64,000 bases of DNA from Ricinus communis (Eukaryota > Streptophyta > Magnoliopsida > Malpighiales > Euphorbiaceae). Where the stretch lies: NCBI RefSeq assembly GCF_019578655.1, contig NC_063261.1, forward strand, positions 5,960,446 to 6,024,445, in the 5' to 3' direction. A program made the translations under genes and the position numbers. The notes under the pieces were generated by a model. That model had not been told where the DNA came from. It made no database searches and saw nothing but the letters and a program-made list of their open reading frames with translations. This document shows positions 45,465 through 57,796 of this stretch, one piece after another (position 1 is the first letter of the stretch; each line of letters starts with the position of its first letter).

Positions 45465-46223
45465 CATTACACGTGCATCATGCATCTCATGCATCACATG
45501 CATCATATTAACTATCATCACCTATTATTGGATCTAGATATCGAGGGATTACAGAAAACTCGATAATGCAAATTACTGTCTTTCTCGAGTCTCGGGTGGT
45601 TGAGGATAGGCAAATCCCAATTAGGATTGAGAATAATGGAACTAAAATTGCTTTTTTAGAATCAATTTGGAGTATATTGGGAAAAACATTATGTTTGATG
45701 GGTGAAACAATAGCTTTTACAAGTTCAAACACCAAAATGTAAACTTTTTAGGAACCTTTTTCCCCCTAAGCGAATCGGCTCTGCGGATAGCCGAATCGGC
45801 TGTGCATATAGTCGATCGGCTCTACACAGTGTCGATTGGCTTATTTTCCGATTTCAACGTTGTTTTACATATATTTTGACTTAATAATAATAAAAGAAGG
45901 TTTTAGAAAAAATATTTATTAATGATTATTAGATTTTATTAATAATTATTTGAATTTAATTGAATTTTAAATGGATATTCATTTAACTGAATATCTAATA
46001 AAATCAAGAGATTTAATTAATTATTGATATTTATCTAATATATCTAGGGTTTCCTAAAAACCTACCTCTTTAAATAGAAAAGGATGACTTAGGTTTAGGG
46101 TTGGTTATATCGATCATAGGCTATTAGCTATTATGACTAAAAAACCTACGTTCATTTAAGCAGAGAGAAATTTTGGTAACTAGAGAGCAAAGTCACTAAG
46201 AAAGAACAAGATTAGGAAAGTTT
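45465..46223 (+). repeat. B-family sequence, left part before chromovirus
   Basis: 45465-45524 has CATGCATC-type repeats. From 45525 (TGGATCTAGATATCGAGGGA) it matches the start of the B LTR at 31675. A cluster of CGAATCGGCT/CGATCGGCT motifs lies at 45770-45835. It is interrupted at 46223 by the chromovirus and continues at 54153. Confidence 0.6.
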
Positions 46224-48376
46224 TGTCACGACTCGATCTGTGGGCCTGTGACCGGCACTAGGGAATGGGTAGACTTAAGGCTACCGATTCCCGTAGTAAG
46301 CCTTACTAATTGATAACTCAATAACATGCTCATAAAAATATGATATTAATCATGTTTGATATGCCATACATAAATATAACTGGTCTGATAACATTTCACG
46401 TTTATTATACAATAAAAAATATTCTACTGCGGAAGGTCTAAAGTATAAAATAACAAAAATATGAAAGCATAGATTATTTACAATAAGCTCGATGAAGGAA
46501 GGAGTCGGGCTGTCAAAATGTAGGATGGCGAAGAACTCTAATTGTCACCTGAAAAATAAAATTGAGACTGTCAATCTCGAGAGTGAGTTAAAATCAAATA
46601 ATCCTGTAACTAATGCAGTCTCCTCAATAAATAATTTTTATCAATTCAATATATCATGCCATTGCATATTAAATACGAGTCATACCATAATTTAGAAATA
46701 ATATATATTTTAAGACTTATGGGACGAGTGGCTCAGCAGAACCCTAACCCAAAACGCTAGTAGCCTTTCGGCTATCTTATTCCAATAGGTCTGGCGTCCA
46801 AAGAGCGAAGCTCAACTAGGGTCCTTACATCTAGTCTAGACACTTCATTCCCAACTAAGCCGGCACCTAGAGAGCATTGCTCGACCAGAGTCCTTTTTCC
46901 GGCAATCAAACTTTTATAGCTCGGAGAGTTATACTCGACCAGGATAAAATTCAAACATAACCTAGTTACCTATACCTGATTATTACCGGTGCGCACGCAG
47001 TCCTGATGTAACCCATCAGGTGGCATGTTCTACTATAGCCTTATCCCATTGTCACAATCGTAACATAAATATAATAATCATAAACTAACTATTATTCAAC
47101 AACATATTGAAATTAAGAATTTAGAATCTCGGATAAAGCGAGCATGCAATTTATGTATAGAATTAATAATAGTATTAAAATAACATTAATTGTGATTTCA
47201 AAAATAACGAGATAATTTTCCAGATAATAATATTAATATTATTTGTGGTAATTACTAATTAAATAAAATTATTCATAATGTGATACTGAAAATCATATTA
47301 AACATAAATCACTAAAACATCGCATTAAATTCAGACATGCCAATAGTGCAGCGATTATATGACTTTAACTCACAGTTTTGTCGCTCTCCTCAGTCCGCTC
47401 CTACACCTCGGGTGGAGCTGGCAGGAAGGATGAATTATCTATTCACGAAAATATTCAGTTAATAGACAATCTTAAATTTCTCCCTAGGCCTAGACCCCTA
47501 GATTAGACTGCCTAAAATTACTTTAGACTCGAGAATTTTGTTGAAAATTTAGTAGAGTCTCCCTTAAATTACAGAAGTTTACCCCCATAAAACGGGTCCA
47601 GAACCTGCCAAAAACACTTCAAATATACTACGATTAATTAACAGGAGTCGGGCCACCAAAACTGCATTAATTTTCCCGACTCCGCCTGAAGTCTTTACCT
47701 TAACCGCAATGAGGGGGAAGATTCATATCCGAAAGAGGTTGACAATAAGTTCTTTCAAAATTGACTATTTGTCCCTCTGTTAAAGGTGTTCCAGAAATGT
47801 CTGCGATCGAATAAATCGCTCTATGAACGAATGGATCGGATCGAATTGGAAAATGGAAAGATTTGTACAAGTTAGACACATCACAATCACAAATAATTAA
47901 ATCCAAATAATTTTTAATTTATCCATCACTGATAATTAATAGGCACAATATTTTTCTAAAATTACAACATAACTTTTAGGGTCTAAATAAGATTATACCG
48001 AGTCAAAATTGCAATATTTCGCGTGTACGGAAAACACCAGGGTTCGGAAGCCGGTCTTGCCAACGGTGTCAGAATTCAAATCAGGAAGCGCCTACGCAAA
48101 GCTCAAGTTGCAGGGAGTCCGAAAATACCAGAATTCTGGCCGAAAAGTGACCAGAAGGCGTCGGGTCGGGGCCAGAAAAGTGCTGCTCCGATGAAGCTTC
48201 CCGAGGCTACCGGCGGGGGATTTCACGGTAAGAAGGGTCACTTCTGGGGTTTTACGGGGGTGGGGAGTTCAATTCCAGCATCGGTTTGCCAAAAGGGGAA
48301 TGAAAATTTTATTTATTATTTTTATTATTATTATTGTATTTTATTTTATTTTTTTAAAAAAAGACAGGGTATTACA
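46224..48376 (-). repeat. 3' LTR of chromovirus
   Basis: 2153 bp from TGTCACGACTCGATCTGTGG to GGGTATTACA. 46224-46800 aligns with 53342-53915 of the 5' LTR; the following 1.4 kb is absent from the 5' LTR. Frames inside are incidental. Confidence 0.85.
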
Positions 48377-48429
48377 TTTTACTCCCCTTAGAAAAAAATT
48401 GGACCTCGAATTTTAAAAGAAACACGGCT

Positions 48430-48620
48430 TACCATAGGATTGAAACAAATGAGGGTAGAGACTCTTGATTTCCAGCTTGGTCTCCTAGGTACACTCTTCA
48501 GACTAATGATTCCGCCACAACACCTTAACCATCGGAATAACCTTAAAGCGCAATTGGTGAACTTGAATATCCACAATCATGACTGGCTACTTCTCGTAAG
48601 TCAGATCGTCACTTACCTTC
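48430..48620 (-). pseudogene. Chromodomain-like C-terminus of pol
   Basis: In one - strand frame with stops, residues reading FKVIPMVKVLWRNH and then EECT, followed by YPHLF, match the pattern of the chromodomain that ends pol in Tekay-type chromoviruses (VKV-W-xx-EEATWE). In active elements it binds modified histones and guides integration to heterochromatin. Here it is broken. Confidence 0.6.
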
Positions 48621-48743
48621 CACATATTGAGGCTGCAACACATGCGAAGGGTTCGAAATGTACTTCCTTAACATTGATATTTAGAATACCGAATGCACGT
48701 GTGAGAAATTTGGTGGCAAGTCCAGCTTGTATGTCAAACCGTA

Positions 48744-49640
48744 TTATATCAATAATCTCAAAGGGTCCCACATATCAGGGGCCAGTTTGCCCTTCTTGCC
48801 AAATCGTATCACATCGCACATAGGAGACACCTTCAAGAACAAATATTCCCCAACACTAAACTCCACGTGCTTCTGCTTCGGATCCGCATAACTTTTCTGC
48901 CTACTAAAAGCTGTCTTCAACCTCTTGCGAATAATAGAAACCTTTTGTGAAGTGATCTGAACCAACTCTGGTCATGCTAACTTCCGTTTGCCAACCTCTT
49001 CCCAACACACAGGAGATCTGCACTTCCGGCTGTACAAGGCCTCATAAGGTGCCATCTCGATGCTTTGTTATATGCGAGCTCAATCAACGATAGATACCAA
49101 TCGCACTGATCACCAAAATCCATCACGCACATCTGAAGCATATCATCTAAAGTCTGGATAGTCCTCTTTGATTGTCCGTCTGTCTAGGGGTGAAGTCCAA
49201 TTTGGTATTAAGCTCTTCTTATAGCTTTTTCCAAAATCTCGATGTGAACTGCAGTCCTCTGTCAGACACTATGGAAATTGGGACGCCGTGAAGAGTGACA
49301 ATCCTCTCCAGATACACTAGTGCATACTTAGCCATGAAATAAATAGTCTTCACTGGAAGAAAGTGCGCTGACTTAGTCAATCGGTCCACAATTACCCAAA
49401 TAGAATCATAACCAGCAGAAGTCTTGGGTAAACCCGATAAAAAATCCATAGTAATCCTTTCCTATTTCCACTCTGGTATGGGAAGCGGTTGCAATAACCC
49501 TGACGGCTTCTGATGCTCCAACTTAACCTACTGACACGTTAGACACTTGGAGACAAACTCTGCCACATCCTTCTTCATTCCATTCCACCAATAACTTCCT
49601 TTCAAATCATGATACATCTTGGTGGAGCTGGGATGCACGC
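48744..49640 (-). pseudogene. Chromovirus integrase, degenerate
   Basis: On the - strand: zinc-binding part with [21 protein letters not shown] (49530-49600), catalytic part [21 protein letters not shown] and [13 protein letters not shown] (49219-49449), and the C-terminal part SRQKSYADPKQKHVEF, GEYLFLKVSP, RFGKKGKLAP (48744-48965). The pieces are separated by stops and frameshifts. Confidence 0.85.
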
Positions 49641-49899
49641 TATAAGCTGTATACTAAGCCTCTCCTAAAATCTCCTTTCTGAGATTATCCACATCGGGAA
49701 CACATAGCCTAGTGCCCAACCTGAGAGTACCATCATCATCTATAATAAAATCATTAGCTCGACCCTGCTACACTTCTTCCAAGATTTTTCATAATTGTGG
49801 GTCCCGATTCTGAGCTATCCTAATTCTGTCGACAAGTACAGACCTAACCCCGAAATGTGCTAACAATGCTCCCAATTCCAATACCTCCATTTGTAGCCA

Positions 49900-51416
49900 T
49901 TAGTTGTACAGTTTGTGCAATTCTCTAGGCAGGAGTCTCTTTTCCGCACTGATATGAGCAAGATTACCTACTGACTTCCTACTCAAGGCATCTGCCATGA
50001 CATTCGCTTTACCTGGATAGTAGAGAATATTGCAATCATAATCCTTCAAAAGCTCCAACCATCTTCTCTACCTCATATTCAGTTCCTTCTGTTGAAAAAT
50101 ATACTTTAAGCTCTTATGATCCGTATATATCTCGCATGTCTCACCATAGAGATAGTGCCTCCAGATCTTTAATGCAAAAATTACTGTTGCCATCTTCTAA
50201 TTGTGGGTCGGGTAATTATGTTCATCCTTCTTCAATTGCCTGGATGCATGAGCTACTACCTTTCCATTTTGCATCAAGACGCAACCCAAATTCACTCTAG
50301 AAGCATCGCAATACACCGTGAATCTACCAGTCCCAGAGGGTAAGGTCAACACTAGAGCTAAAGTCAAACAGTCTTTCAGCTTCGGGAAGCTTCTTTCACA
50401 CGCGTCAGTCCATTAGAACCTGACATTCTTTTAAGTTAGCTTAGTCCAAGGTGCTGCTATCCTCGAAAAGTCATGCACGAATCGACGGTAGTAGCGTTCC
50501 AATCCCAGAAAGCTACGCACCTCAGTCACCGTGGTCGGTCTCTACTAGTCAGTCACCGCCTCCACTTTCTTGGGATCCACCTAAATACCTTCTCTAGACA
50601 CAACGTGTCCTAGAAAATTAATGCTTTTTAACCAAAACTTGCACTTGGAGAACTTAGAGTACAACTGATGCTCCCTCAACGTCTAAAGTACCATCCTCAG
50701 ATGCCACGCGTGCTCCTCTTTGCTTCTATAGTACACCAAAATATCATCAATGAATATGATGACCAAACGATCCAAAAACTAGTTGAACACCTGATTCATA
50801 AGATCTATGAAAGCCGCAGGAGTATTGGTGAGTCCAAACGACATTATTAGAAACTCATAATGCCCATAACGCATCCTGAATGCCGTCTTCGACACATCTT
50901 CCTCATGGATCCTCGACTGGTGATTCCCCGATTGCAAATCAATCTTGGAGAAGCATGCGGCTCCTTAAAGCTGATCGAAAATAGATCATCAATGCGAGGA
51001 AGCGGATACCGATTACGAATTATCGCTTTGTTCAGTTACCGGTAATCAATATAGAGGCGCAAAGTACCGTCCTTCTTCTTCACGAACAGAATAGGATCAC
51101 CACACAGAAACATACTAGGTCTAATAAAATCCTTATCCATGAGGTCCTGCAACTGCTCCTTTAATTCCTTTTGACTCGGATGGTGCCATTCAGTAGGGTG
51201 GCAAGAAAATAGTGTTGTACTTGATACCACGTCGATGCAGAATTCTCTCTCTCTATTGGGCGACAATCCTGGTAGTTCTTCTAGAAATACATCAGGAAAT
51301 TTGCAAACCACCTGAACATCCTCAACGCTACCTTTTCCTGCTGAGGTATCTTTGACTAGAGCTAGATATCCCTGACATCCACGGTGACGCATACGCCTAG
51401 CTGTAATAGCTGACAC
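49900..51416 (-). pseudogene. Chromovirus reverse transcriptase and RNase H, degenerate
   Basis: On the - strand: MLxx-type linker and RT start at 51036-51416 (FPDVFLEELPGLSPNRE, then FVKKKDGTLRLYIDYR); the catalytic FIDDIL motif is encoded at about 50742-50765; RNase H at about 50000-50400 has FTVYCDAS and [18 protein letters not shown]. In-frame stops are scattered throughout, so no active enzyme can be made. Confidence 0.85.
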
Positions 51417-51579
51417 GAGATCCGATGGAGTAGGTATCTGCTCACCTTTAAAATAGAACTCTAAGTCTCCGGGGATTCGAAAAAAGTTACTTATTTCTCC
51501 CGACAGTCCAACATGGCGAAATGCATAGCCAACTAATCCATTCCCAATATCATATCAAAATCCATTACATCCAATAGAA

Positions 51580-51852
51580 TTAAGTTAGCAACCAAATCTT
51601 GACCCTCAATTGATACGGACACGACAGAAACACGACATCGGTCTTTAAGGCATCATTTAATGGTGTAGTGACCGACATCGGAACTTGAAGTCTAACGGGC
51701 TGGACATCCAATCTTAAAGCAAAACTAGGCAAAACGAAAGAATAGGTAGCCCCAGGGTCTAATAAAACTCTAGCTTCAGAATAGCAGACATGTATAGTAC
51801 CTGACACCATAACATTTGAGGCTCGCGCATCCTGAGGAGTGAGGGTGAACAC
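51580..51852 (-). pseudogene. Chromovirus aspartic protease remnant
   Basis: The - strand frame encodes VLLDPGATYSFV followed by a conserved ALRLDVQPV region. The catalytic D-S-G triad of retroviral-type proteases reads D-P-G here, so activity would be lost even in the open part. Confidence 0.8.
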
Positions 51853-51859
51853 TCTCGCT

Positions 51860-53167
51860 TGCCCATGGCCTGGCTACTGGGAGCCTAAAGCTTGACTTTG
51901 AACTTTGCCCCCAGATCGGCCTCCTATAGGTCTACCTCCAAACCCACAGCCCTGCTGGCTGACAAACTGAGATCCATCCTGAAAATATCCTGGAGCTACA
52001 GGAAAATCTGGTCTGGTCGCACTAACGGACGAGCCTTGGAGAAAATCTGGCCGATTGAAGTAGCAAGGACACTCTTGAGCCATATGATCCATCTCGCCAC
52101 ACCTAAAACAAGCTCCGTTGGAAGCTAGGCATGGTCCTTGATGTGACCTACCGCACATCTGACAGGTGCTGGCCCTAAAACTAGAGCTGCTATGGCATGA
52201 ACTTTGTCCACTACCACTGAAGCCCTATCCAGGTCTGAATTCTCTACTACCCTTCTGATTGTGTCTACCCTTCCGATAGGTACGGTAGCCTTTTCTTCGC
52301 CTCACCGGTCGCAACCTCCGGGAGTAGTCTCCACTTGGTAGTACCAAGACAATGGCCTACGCATCTTGGATTGACCTCAACTCGGTCTTCTTTTTCCTAC
52401 CATCGTCAGTCCTCTGGCCAAATCCTCGCAAGCTCATCTCCATCTATCTAGCCATGTCAGTCAGTTCTAGGAAACTGCTCTTCCTAGACTAAACCAAGGA
52501 GACAAACTCTAGACCGAGTCATGCAATATACTTGTTGTTCTTTTAGTCTTCGGTCCCCACAAGATAGTATGATACCTATTCAACAGACAAATCAGTGTAT
52601 TCACCACCGATGTGTCTCCCTTAATCAGCCTTTCAAATCTCTTTCCTAAAAAGGATGAAATACTCTTTAAATCTGTCTCTGAACCACTGAGATGCTATCC
52701 CCTTTAAAGAAAATTTGGCCATCTTAATGGTCCTCTTATCAGAACAGTCCAAGTCGGATGCCCTTTCTCGACCTCGTCTAAGAAGTCTAGGGGGTCCCCA
52801 ACTATCCCATCAAACTCCATGTGTCTCAAAATTTATTGTACTCAGACATGGGAATATCGTCTGGATTCCTAATACCGGACCCACTAGCATGGCTTCCTGA
52901 ATCTTGGGCAGCCTGCTATTGCTGGAAGACTAATAATTACTCTAAGGCCCTCTGCATCCCAGTCATACCGGTTACAAATGCCTCCATTGGGATTCCACTA
53001 GCACCATGTGCCTCCTAAGTCTCGCCTTGATTTGGTTGGGCTGCTGCTCAAGGCCTACCTCGCCTCCTGGTACCACGGGCTGGGGCCGGAGGGGCCATCT
53101 GAGCAGAAAACTCATCTTGGCCTTCTTGGGCCGATGCTGCAATTGCAGTCGCTTGAGCTCTCGGCAT
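51860..53167 (-). pseudogene. Chromovirus gag, degenerate
   Basis: ATG at 53165-53167 on the - strand opens MPRAQATAIAASAQEGQDEF; stops follow from 53018 on. The nucleocapsid part at 51874-52158 has the zinc knuckle CFRCGEMDHMAQEC (CX2CX4HX4C) at about 52072-52113. A Gly/Gln/Phe-rich stretch links to protease. It formed the particle and bound RNA in the ancestor. Confidence 0.8.
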
Positions 53168-53320
53168 GGTAAGGGCTGAAAATAAACAGCAACCTATTAA
53201 ACCCAACAGACTCTCTAATGTATAACACAGATACTAGAATCAATGAAACATACAAGGATAGACTAGATTTCCTAATTTCTACAGTAGTTAAGGAAGCTAA
53301 CCTAGATCGAAGGAAAACTA

Positions 53321-53341
53321 AACCTAAGCTCTGACCAACTT
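53321..53341 (-). promoter_or_regulatory. iMet-type primer-binding site, damaged
   Basis: The - strand reads AAGTTGGTCAGAGCTTAGG just inside the 5' LTR. The initiator-Met primer site of many plant elements is TGGTATCAGAGC; here AT is missing. Position and remaining match support the call. Confidence 0.7.
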
Positions 53342-54152
53342 TGTCACGACCCGATCTGTGGGCCCGTGATCGCCATTAGGGAATGAGTAGGCTTAAGGCC
53401 ACCAAATCCCATAGTAAGCCTTACTAACCGATAACTCAATAACATGCTCATATGTATGACATGCCATATATAAATCTAAATGGTCTGATAACATTTCACG
53501 TCCATTATAGACCGAAAAATCATAACAATAAAAAATATTCTACTCCGGAAGGTCTAGAGTATAAAATAACCAAAAATATGAAAGTATAGATTATTTACAA
53601 TAAGCCCGATAAAGGAAGGAGTCAGGTTGTCAAAATGCAGGATGGTGAAGAACTCTAACTATCACCTGAAAAATAAAATTGAGACTGTCAATCTCGAGAG
53701 TGAGTTAAAATCAAATAATCCTGTAACTAATGCAGTCTCCTTAATAAATAATATTTATTAATTCAATATATCATGCCATTGCATATCAAATACGAGTCAT
53801 ACCATAATTTAGAAATAATATACATTTTAAGACTTATGGGATAAGTGGCTGAGCAGAACCTTAGCCTAAAATGCTAGTAGCCTTTCGGCTCTCTTATTCC
53901 AATAGGTCTAGCGTCGGCGGAAGGGAGAGAGGAGGAGGAGGGGCTGTTGGACGGTGGCGGCGAGCTGGGCGGCACAGTCGTTGAGGGGGAGGGCTGAAGT
54001 CGACGGGGAGAGGGAGAAGGAAGGAAGAAGGAAAAGAGGAGGGAGAGAGGGGAAAAGGAGAAGAGAGAGAAGAAAAAGGGGAGAGAGAGAGGGGGGAAAG
54101 AAAGAAAAGGGGAAGGAACTTTTCTTTTTTTTTAAAAAGACTGGGTATTACA
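53342..54152 (-). repeat. 5' LTR of chromovirus, shortened
   Basis: 811 bp. 53342-53915 matches the 3' LTR, after which about 1.4 kb present there is missing; a purine-rich segment and the common end GGGTATTACA follow. The two LTRs therefore differ by a large deletion and by the purine-rich segment. Confidence 0.83.
54005..54118 (+). repeat. Uninterrupted 114-base purine tract
   Basis: Every base from 54005 to 54118 is A or G. It lies close to the start of the chromovirus 5' LTR, whose sense strand is thus a pure pyrimidine run. Mirror-like GAGA/GGAAGG blocks could form triplex DNA. The two short frames over it are compositional. Confidence 0.92.
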
Positions 54153-55700
54153 TGTTTTTTCTTTGATCAATATAAGTTTTTTCTCTCAAGCCCAAAAGAA
54201 CACTGAATTCTCATCCAATCTTTGATTCAACTACCTCATCATCTTGAAAGACTCATAGATCATCAAACTACAATGAGAACTTGAGGATTCCAAAATCTAG
54301 CATCATCAGCATCTTCTTCCCTTTTCTTTAATTTATGATTTTAGAAAGATGTCAAGCTGATTTCAAATGTTTTTCTGATTTATGTGATCAAATCTAGGGC
54401 TTTCAATAGTTTATATGTTTTGTAATGTTTATGCATGCTCGGTTTGAATATGATAATATGAACATGTTGGATCTTGAATATGATTATATATTTTCTATTG
54501 GGTTTTGAATCTGATGATTGGAATAATTAGGGTGATATGTTAGATTTATTTTTGATTATGTGATAATATCAAATTTCTGGGATTGGATGATTGAAATTTA
54601 GGATCTTCCATATAAAGTTCTATTTGCATTCTATCAGTTTTTTTTTCTAGGGTTTGCATTTTTTTTAATTCCTGGCTTAATTTTGATTTGTTTTGTTATG
54701 ATTGTTGCTTCATTTTTTGAGTTTTAATCGATTTCTTTATCTCTTGTGCATGTGAAATCGACTTCTAGGCGAGGGGCTCTGCGCTGAGCTAATCGACTCT
54801 GTGCAATGCTAATTCCACTCTATGCTAACTCGATAAGCTCTATACTAATTTTGGCCCTATTTTTGGATTTTTATTTAATTTTTAGCAATTTTTCTACATC
54901 GTAACTTAACTTATGCATTTTTCTTTAGATTTTTAGTTGTAGAGGGTTGTAATAACTAGATTTAATTTTTCTGCATTTTTTGTTTGCTTTATTTTGGATG
55001 TATGTCAAATACCTGCTATTTGATTGACTAATTAAAACTAAACATATAGACTTTAAGCCTTAAAATTGGACCTGGCATGAAAACTGTAGTCCATTAGGTT
55101 AATAAGATGTTAAATTGAGCTTAAACTAAAATCCATATAGACTTAGTGGGTATGTATCATGCTTTTAATTAACTAATGGATCATATTAGAATAAGATCAT
55201 CGAATTAGGCTTAAACATAAAAAGTAGTCCATTTAGGTTAAAAGGCTGGTAATCAAAGCGTAACTTGTAATTGGGCTAAGATTAGATGGGCCTTTGTACA
55301 TAATCAAATAGTTAAGTAGAATAACAAAATCAAACAAGGTTGGGTTTAAATAAAATTGGCTAGACTGAGGAGGACCTTATATACTGTAGTGGATGTTTAT
55401 AGAATACAACTGTCGCATTTATAAGGAATAGGTCATTAAACAATATAATTAAAGACAAAGATATACAAATAAGGAAGCTAGCTTCTGGATCCATCTCTAG
55501 ATGTGGCAAAGCTTCCTTAAGGAATTGAGAAATGCCACTCAATTAGAAAAAGTGTCTTGGAGAATTACCCGGGTGGCGATTCTCATTTCAGTAGCAGCCT
55601 CTGTTATTAGTCAGCATGTTCCTATTAGGTTGAAAAGCCTTGTAGTGCCGTAGTCGCTAGAGACACTTGGATGCATGCCCGCAACCACTACCCATACTAA
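54153..55700 (+). repeat. B-family sequence, right part after chromovirus
   Basis: Continues the B LTR interrupted at 46223. It includes CTACCTCATCATCTTGAAAG, a cluster of ATCGACTC/CTCGATAAGCTC motifs (54760-54850), GGACCTGGCATGAAAACTG (55070) and the terminal blocks CCATCTCTAGATGTGGCAAA and GGTTGAAAAGCCTTGTAGTG (55490-55660). With 45525-46223 this gives an LTR of about 2.2 kb. Confidence 0.6.
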
Positions 55701-56105
55701 CACTTTATTTATTAGCCATATAGACTCTCCTTTGGGTTGGTAGAGATAAGCTAGTGGAAGGTTGGAGAGAGTTCCCATCTTACCAAGAATTTAAATTGTG
55801 CTGGAACTCCTCGGGATACAAAAGCATGAAGCTTGTGCGACCGAGACCAAAGCTACATCTGAAATGGCCAATGGAAGAGATAATGAGCAAGATGTTGAGA
55901 TCTTCAAGAACACTGTCATAGATGGTCTAAGGGGTGTGATTCGGGTTGAGCTCTAACAAAATTTGGTTGGAAGGGCTGCAAATCAAGCCCCGCTTGTTGC
56001 ACCAATTGCCCGGTAGCTAATTCTCTTGTTATTGTTGATCCGGCTATAATCGTTACAGAAACTGCTACCGCTACAGTAGTCGCTGCTAATGCTAATGCTG
56101 AAAAC
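55701..56105. other. Unassigned DNA, possible gag-like scrap
   Basis: A short + strand frame near 55870 reads MANGRDNEQDVEIFKNTV and stops soon after. Nothing else is recognisable. Its place behind a B LTR would suit an element leader, but I cannot support that further. Confidence 0.3.
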
Positions 56106-57790
56106 TGATGTGTGCTATTCGCACACGACAAAGTGCATCGATCGTATCAAGTAATATAATGATGAATAAGAGTATCATTCCATTGGGGACCTAATTGTGA
56201 GTACTACCTTCAATCATACACTAATATTTAGCAATCAAAATGTTGTTCGGGTATAATTATATTTAAAAGTAAAACAATATAAAAAATAAAGAGTAAAACA
56301 ATTAGTAAACTTAACAAGGATAAAGCCTATTTAGGTAGTAATCCCCCTAATAAATTAAGTATTTCATGAAATAAACAACAATTAATTTAAATCAAGAGTT
56401 GAGTTGGCATTCTACAAAATTACGTTTAAACCTTTCTCAAGTGATTAAACCCCTAATTCCTAAGAAGAGGGAGAGGAATCTCTTGTCAAACCCACTCACT
56501 TAGGTCATGAATTAAGATTAAGAAACTATTGAATCAAAGGATTTTGTAAATCTATCTCTAGTATCCCAATCAATCCTCAATCCCTAAATGTGATCAATTC
56601 ATAAAAAGTTATCTCTAATCACTTTATGAAAAAAAATTCCAATCAATACATCGACTTATCAATTGAAATAGATAATTAAGCAACCAAAGGGACAAAATAA
56701 CTCATAGAAAAGATTAATTGCATTAACTTTGAATCAATCCATACAAAACAAATTAGAGTTTATCAAAATCCAAATAGCAAGAAAATTAGTTCCTAGACAT
56801 TACAATAAAGAAATAAACATTAGGGAAAGAAGATCTCAAACTAGTCATGGAAGAGTAGAGAAGAAAATCTTCAATCTTGGAAAGCAATAAAGGAGATGAT
56901 GTTCTTCCTTGAGAAATAGCAATCAAAACCATAAATATGAAAGGAAAATGAAGTTTCTAAGTATTTCTATATTTAGAAATGAAAATATAATGTAACTCCC
57001 TTTAAAATAACCCTTAAAGTTCCTTTAAATAGTGTATTTTTATGATTGACATGGGAATTACACGGGCACCACATAATCGTGTGACGTCCTTAGCTTTTCG
57101 TAGCTTGAATATGTATCTCCATCCGTTCTTTACTTTGCGGGCTATTTTAGGGTATCTTTGAAACCGAATTGAGGTTTACGTTCTACATATTATTGTAGCT
57201 CTTGAAGAGTAGTTCATCTTAGAATTTTGAATCACCTCAATCAGACATCTGTAACTCTAGATAAGACCTAAATACTGATACTCACCCGAACTGAAATGAA
57301 CTTCACAATATCTGACTTCGACCCAAGTTTTCTCATCCTTAGCAACTTAATATGGAGTCGAGCCATTCATAGAAATTATACCTTAGGAAGTCCTTTACAA
57401 AGTTTATGAAGACTACTTTTCAATTCTAGACATTTAAGATCATGGAAAATTGCATTTGAAGCTAATGCGATCAAATCTGCATAATGCTGAAATTCGTTTG
57501 TCAGTCTGACACGGGGAGCACACACCTGTGTGGACCCTTCATGCAATCTATCATTTTTCATAATTCACACAGGAAGGCCACATGCCCGTGTGGCTTCTCG
57601 TGTCAGACAGAACTTTGGATAAATATGCCTTTCCTTTACCCAATTCTCATGCTTTTTGATTCCATTTGACTCATTGACATGTATTATCTTCAAAGTGCCT
57701 AAAAGAACTGAGAATCAAGCGTGAACAAACAAATCAAACTCAATTGAAGGTAAGATCAATATAAAATAAAGCTCAAAAGTAAGTGCCTTT
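56106..57790 (-). repeat. LTR of a further Athila/Tat-like element ('D'), - strand
   Basis: Starts TGATGTGTGCTATTCGCACA, which resembles the family-A LTR end (TGATGTGTGCTACT), followed by GCATCGATCGTATCAAG and AATAAGAGTATC. Such blocks form the U5 end of related gypsy LTRs, so the element would lie on the - strand. Its U3 part has CACACCTGTGTGG and CACATGCCCGTGTGG half-palindromes (57525-57595). The right end could not be fixed; the tandem array starts at 57797. Confidence 0.5.
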
Positions 57791-57796
57791 AGTATT

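Larger units (their letters stand above)
46224..54152 (-). mobile_element. Tekay/Del-type chromovirus, degenerate, 7.9 kb
   Basis: A - strand Ty3/gypsy element with 5' LTR 53342-54152, iMet-like primer site, gag, protease, reverse transcriptase/RNase H, integrase, chromodomain remnant and 3' LTR 46224-48376. The LTRs begin TGTAATACCC (on the - strand) and end in GTCGTGACA or GAGTCGTGACA. Flanks are AGTTT on the left and TGTTT on the right, a 5-bp target duplication with one change. Both flanks are B-family sequence, so it inserted there. Pol is full of stops. Confidence 0.88.

Noticed and set aside
53954..54166. Arg/Glu/Gly-rich 70-codon frame
   Set aside because: Produced entirely by the purine tract in the LTR.
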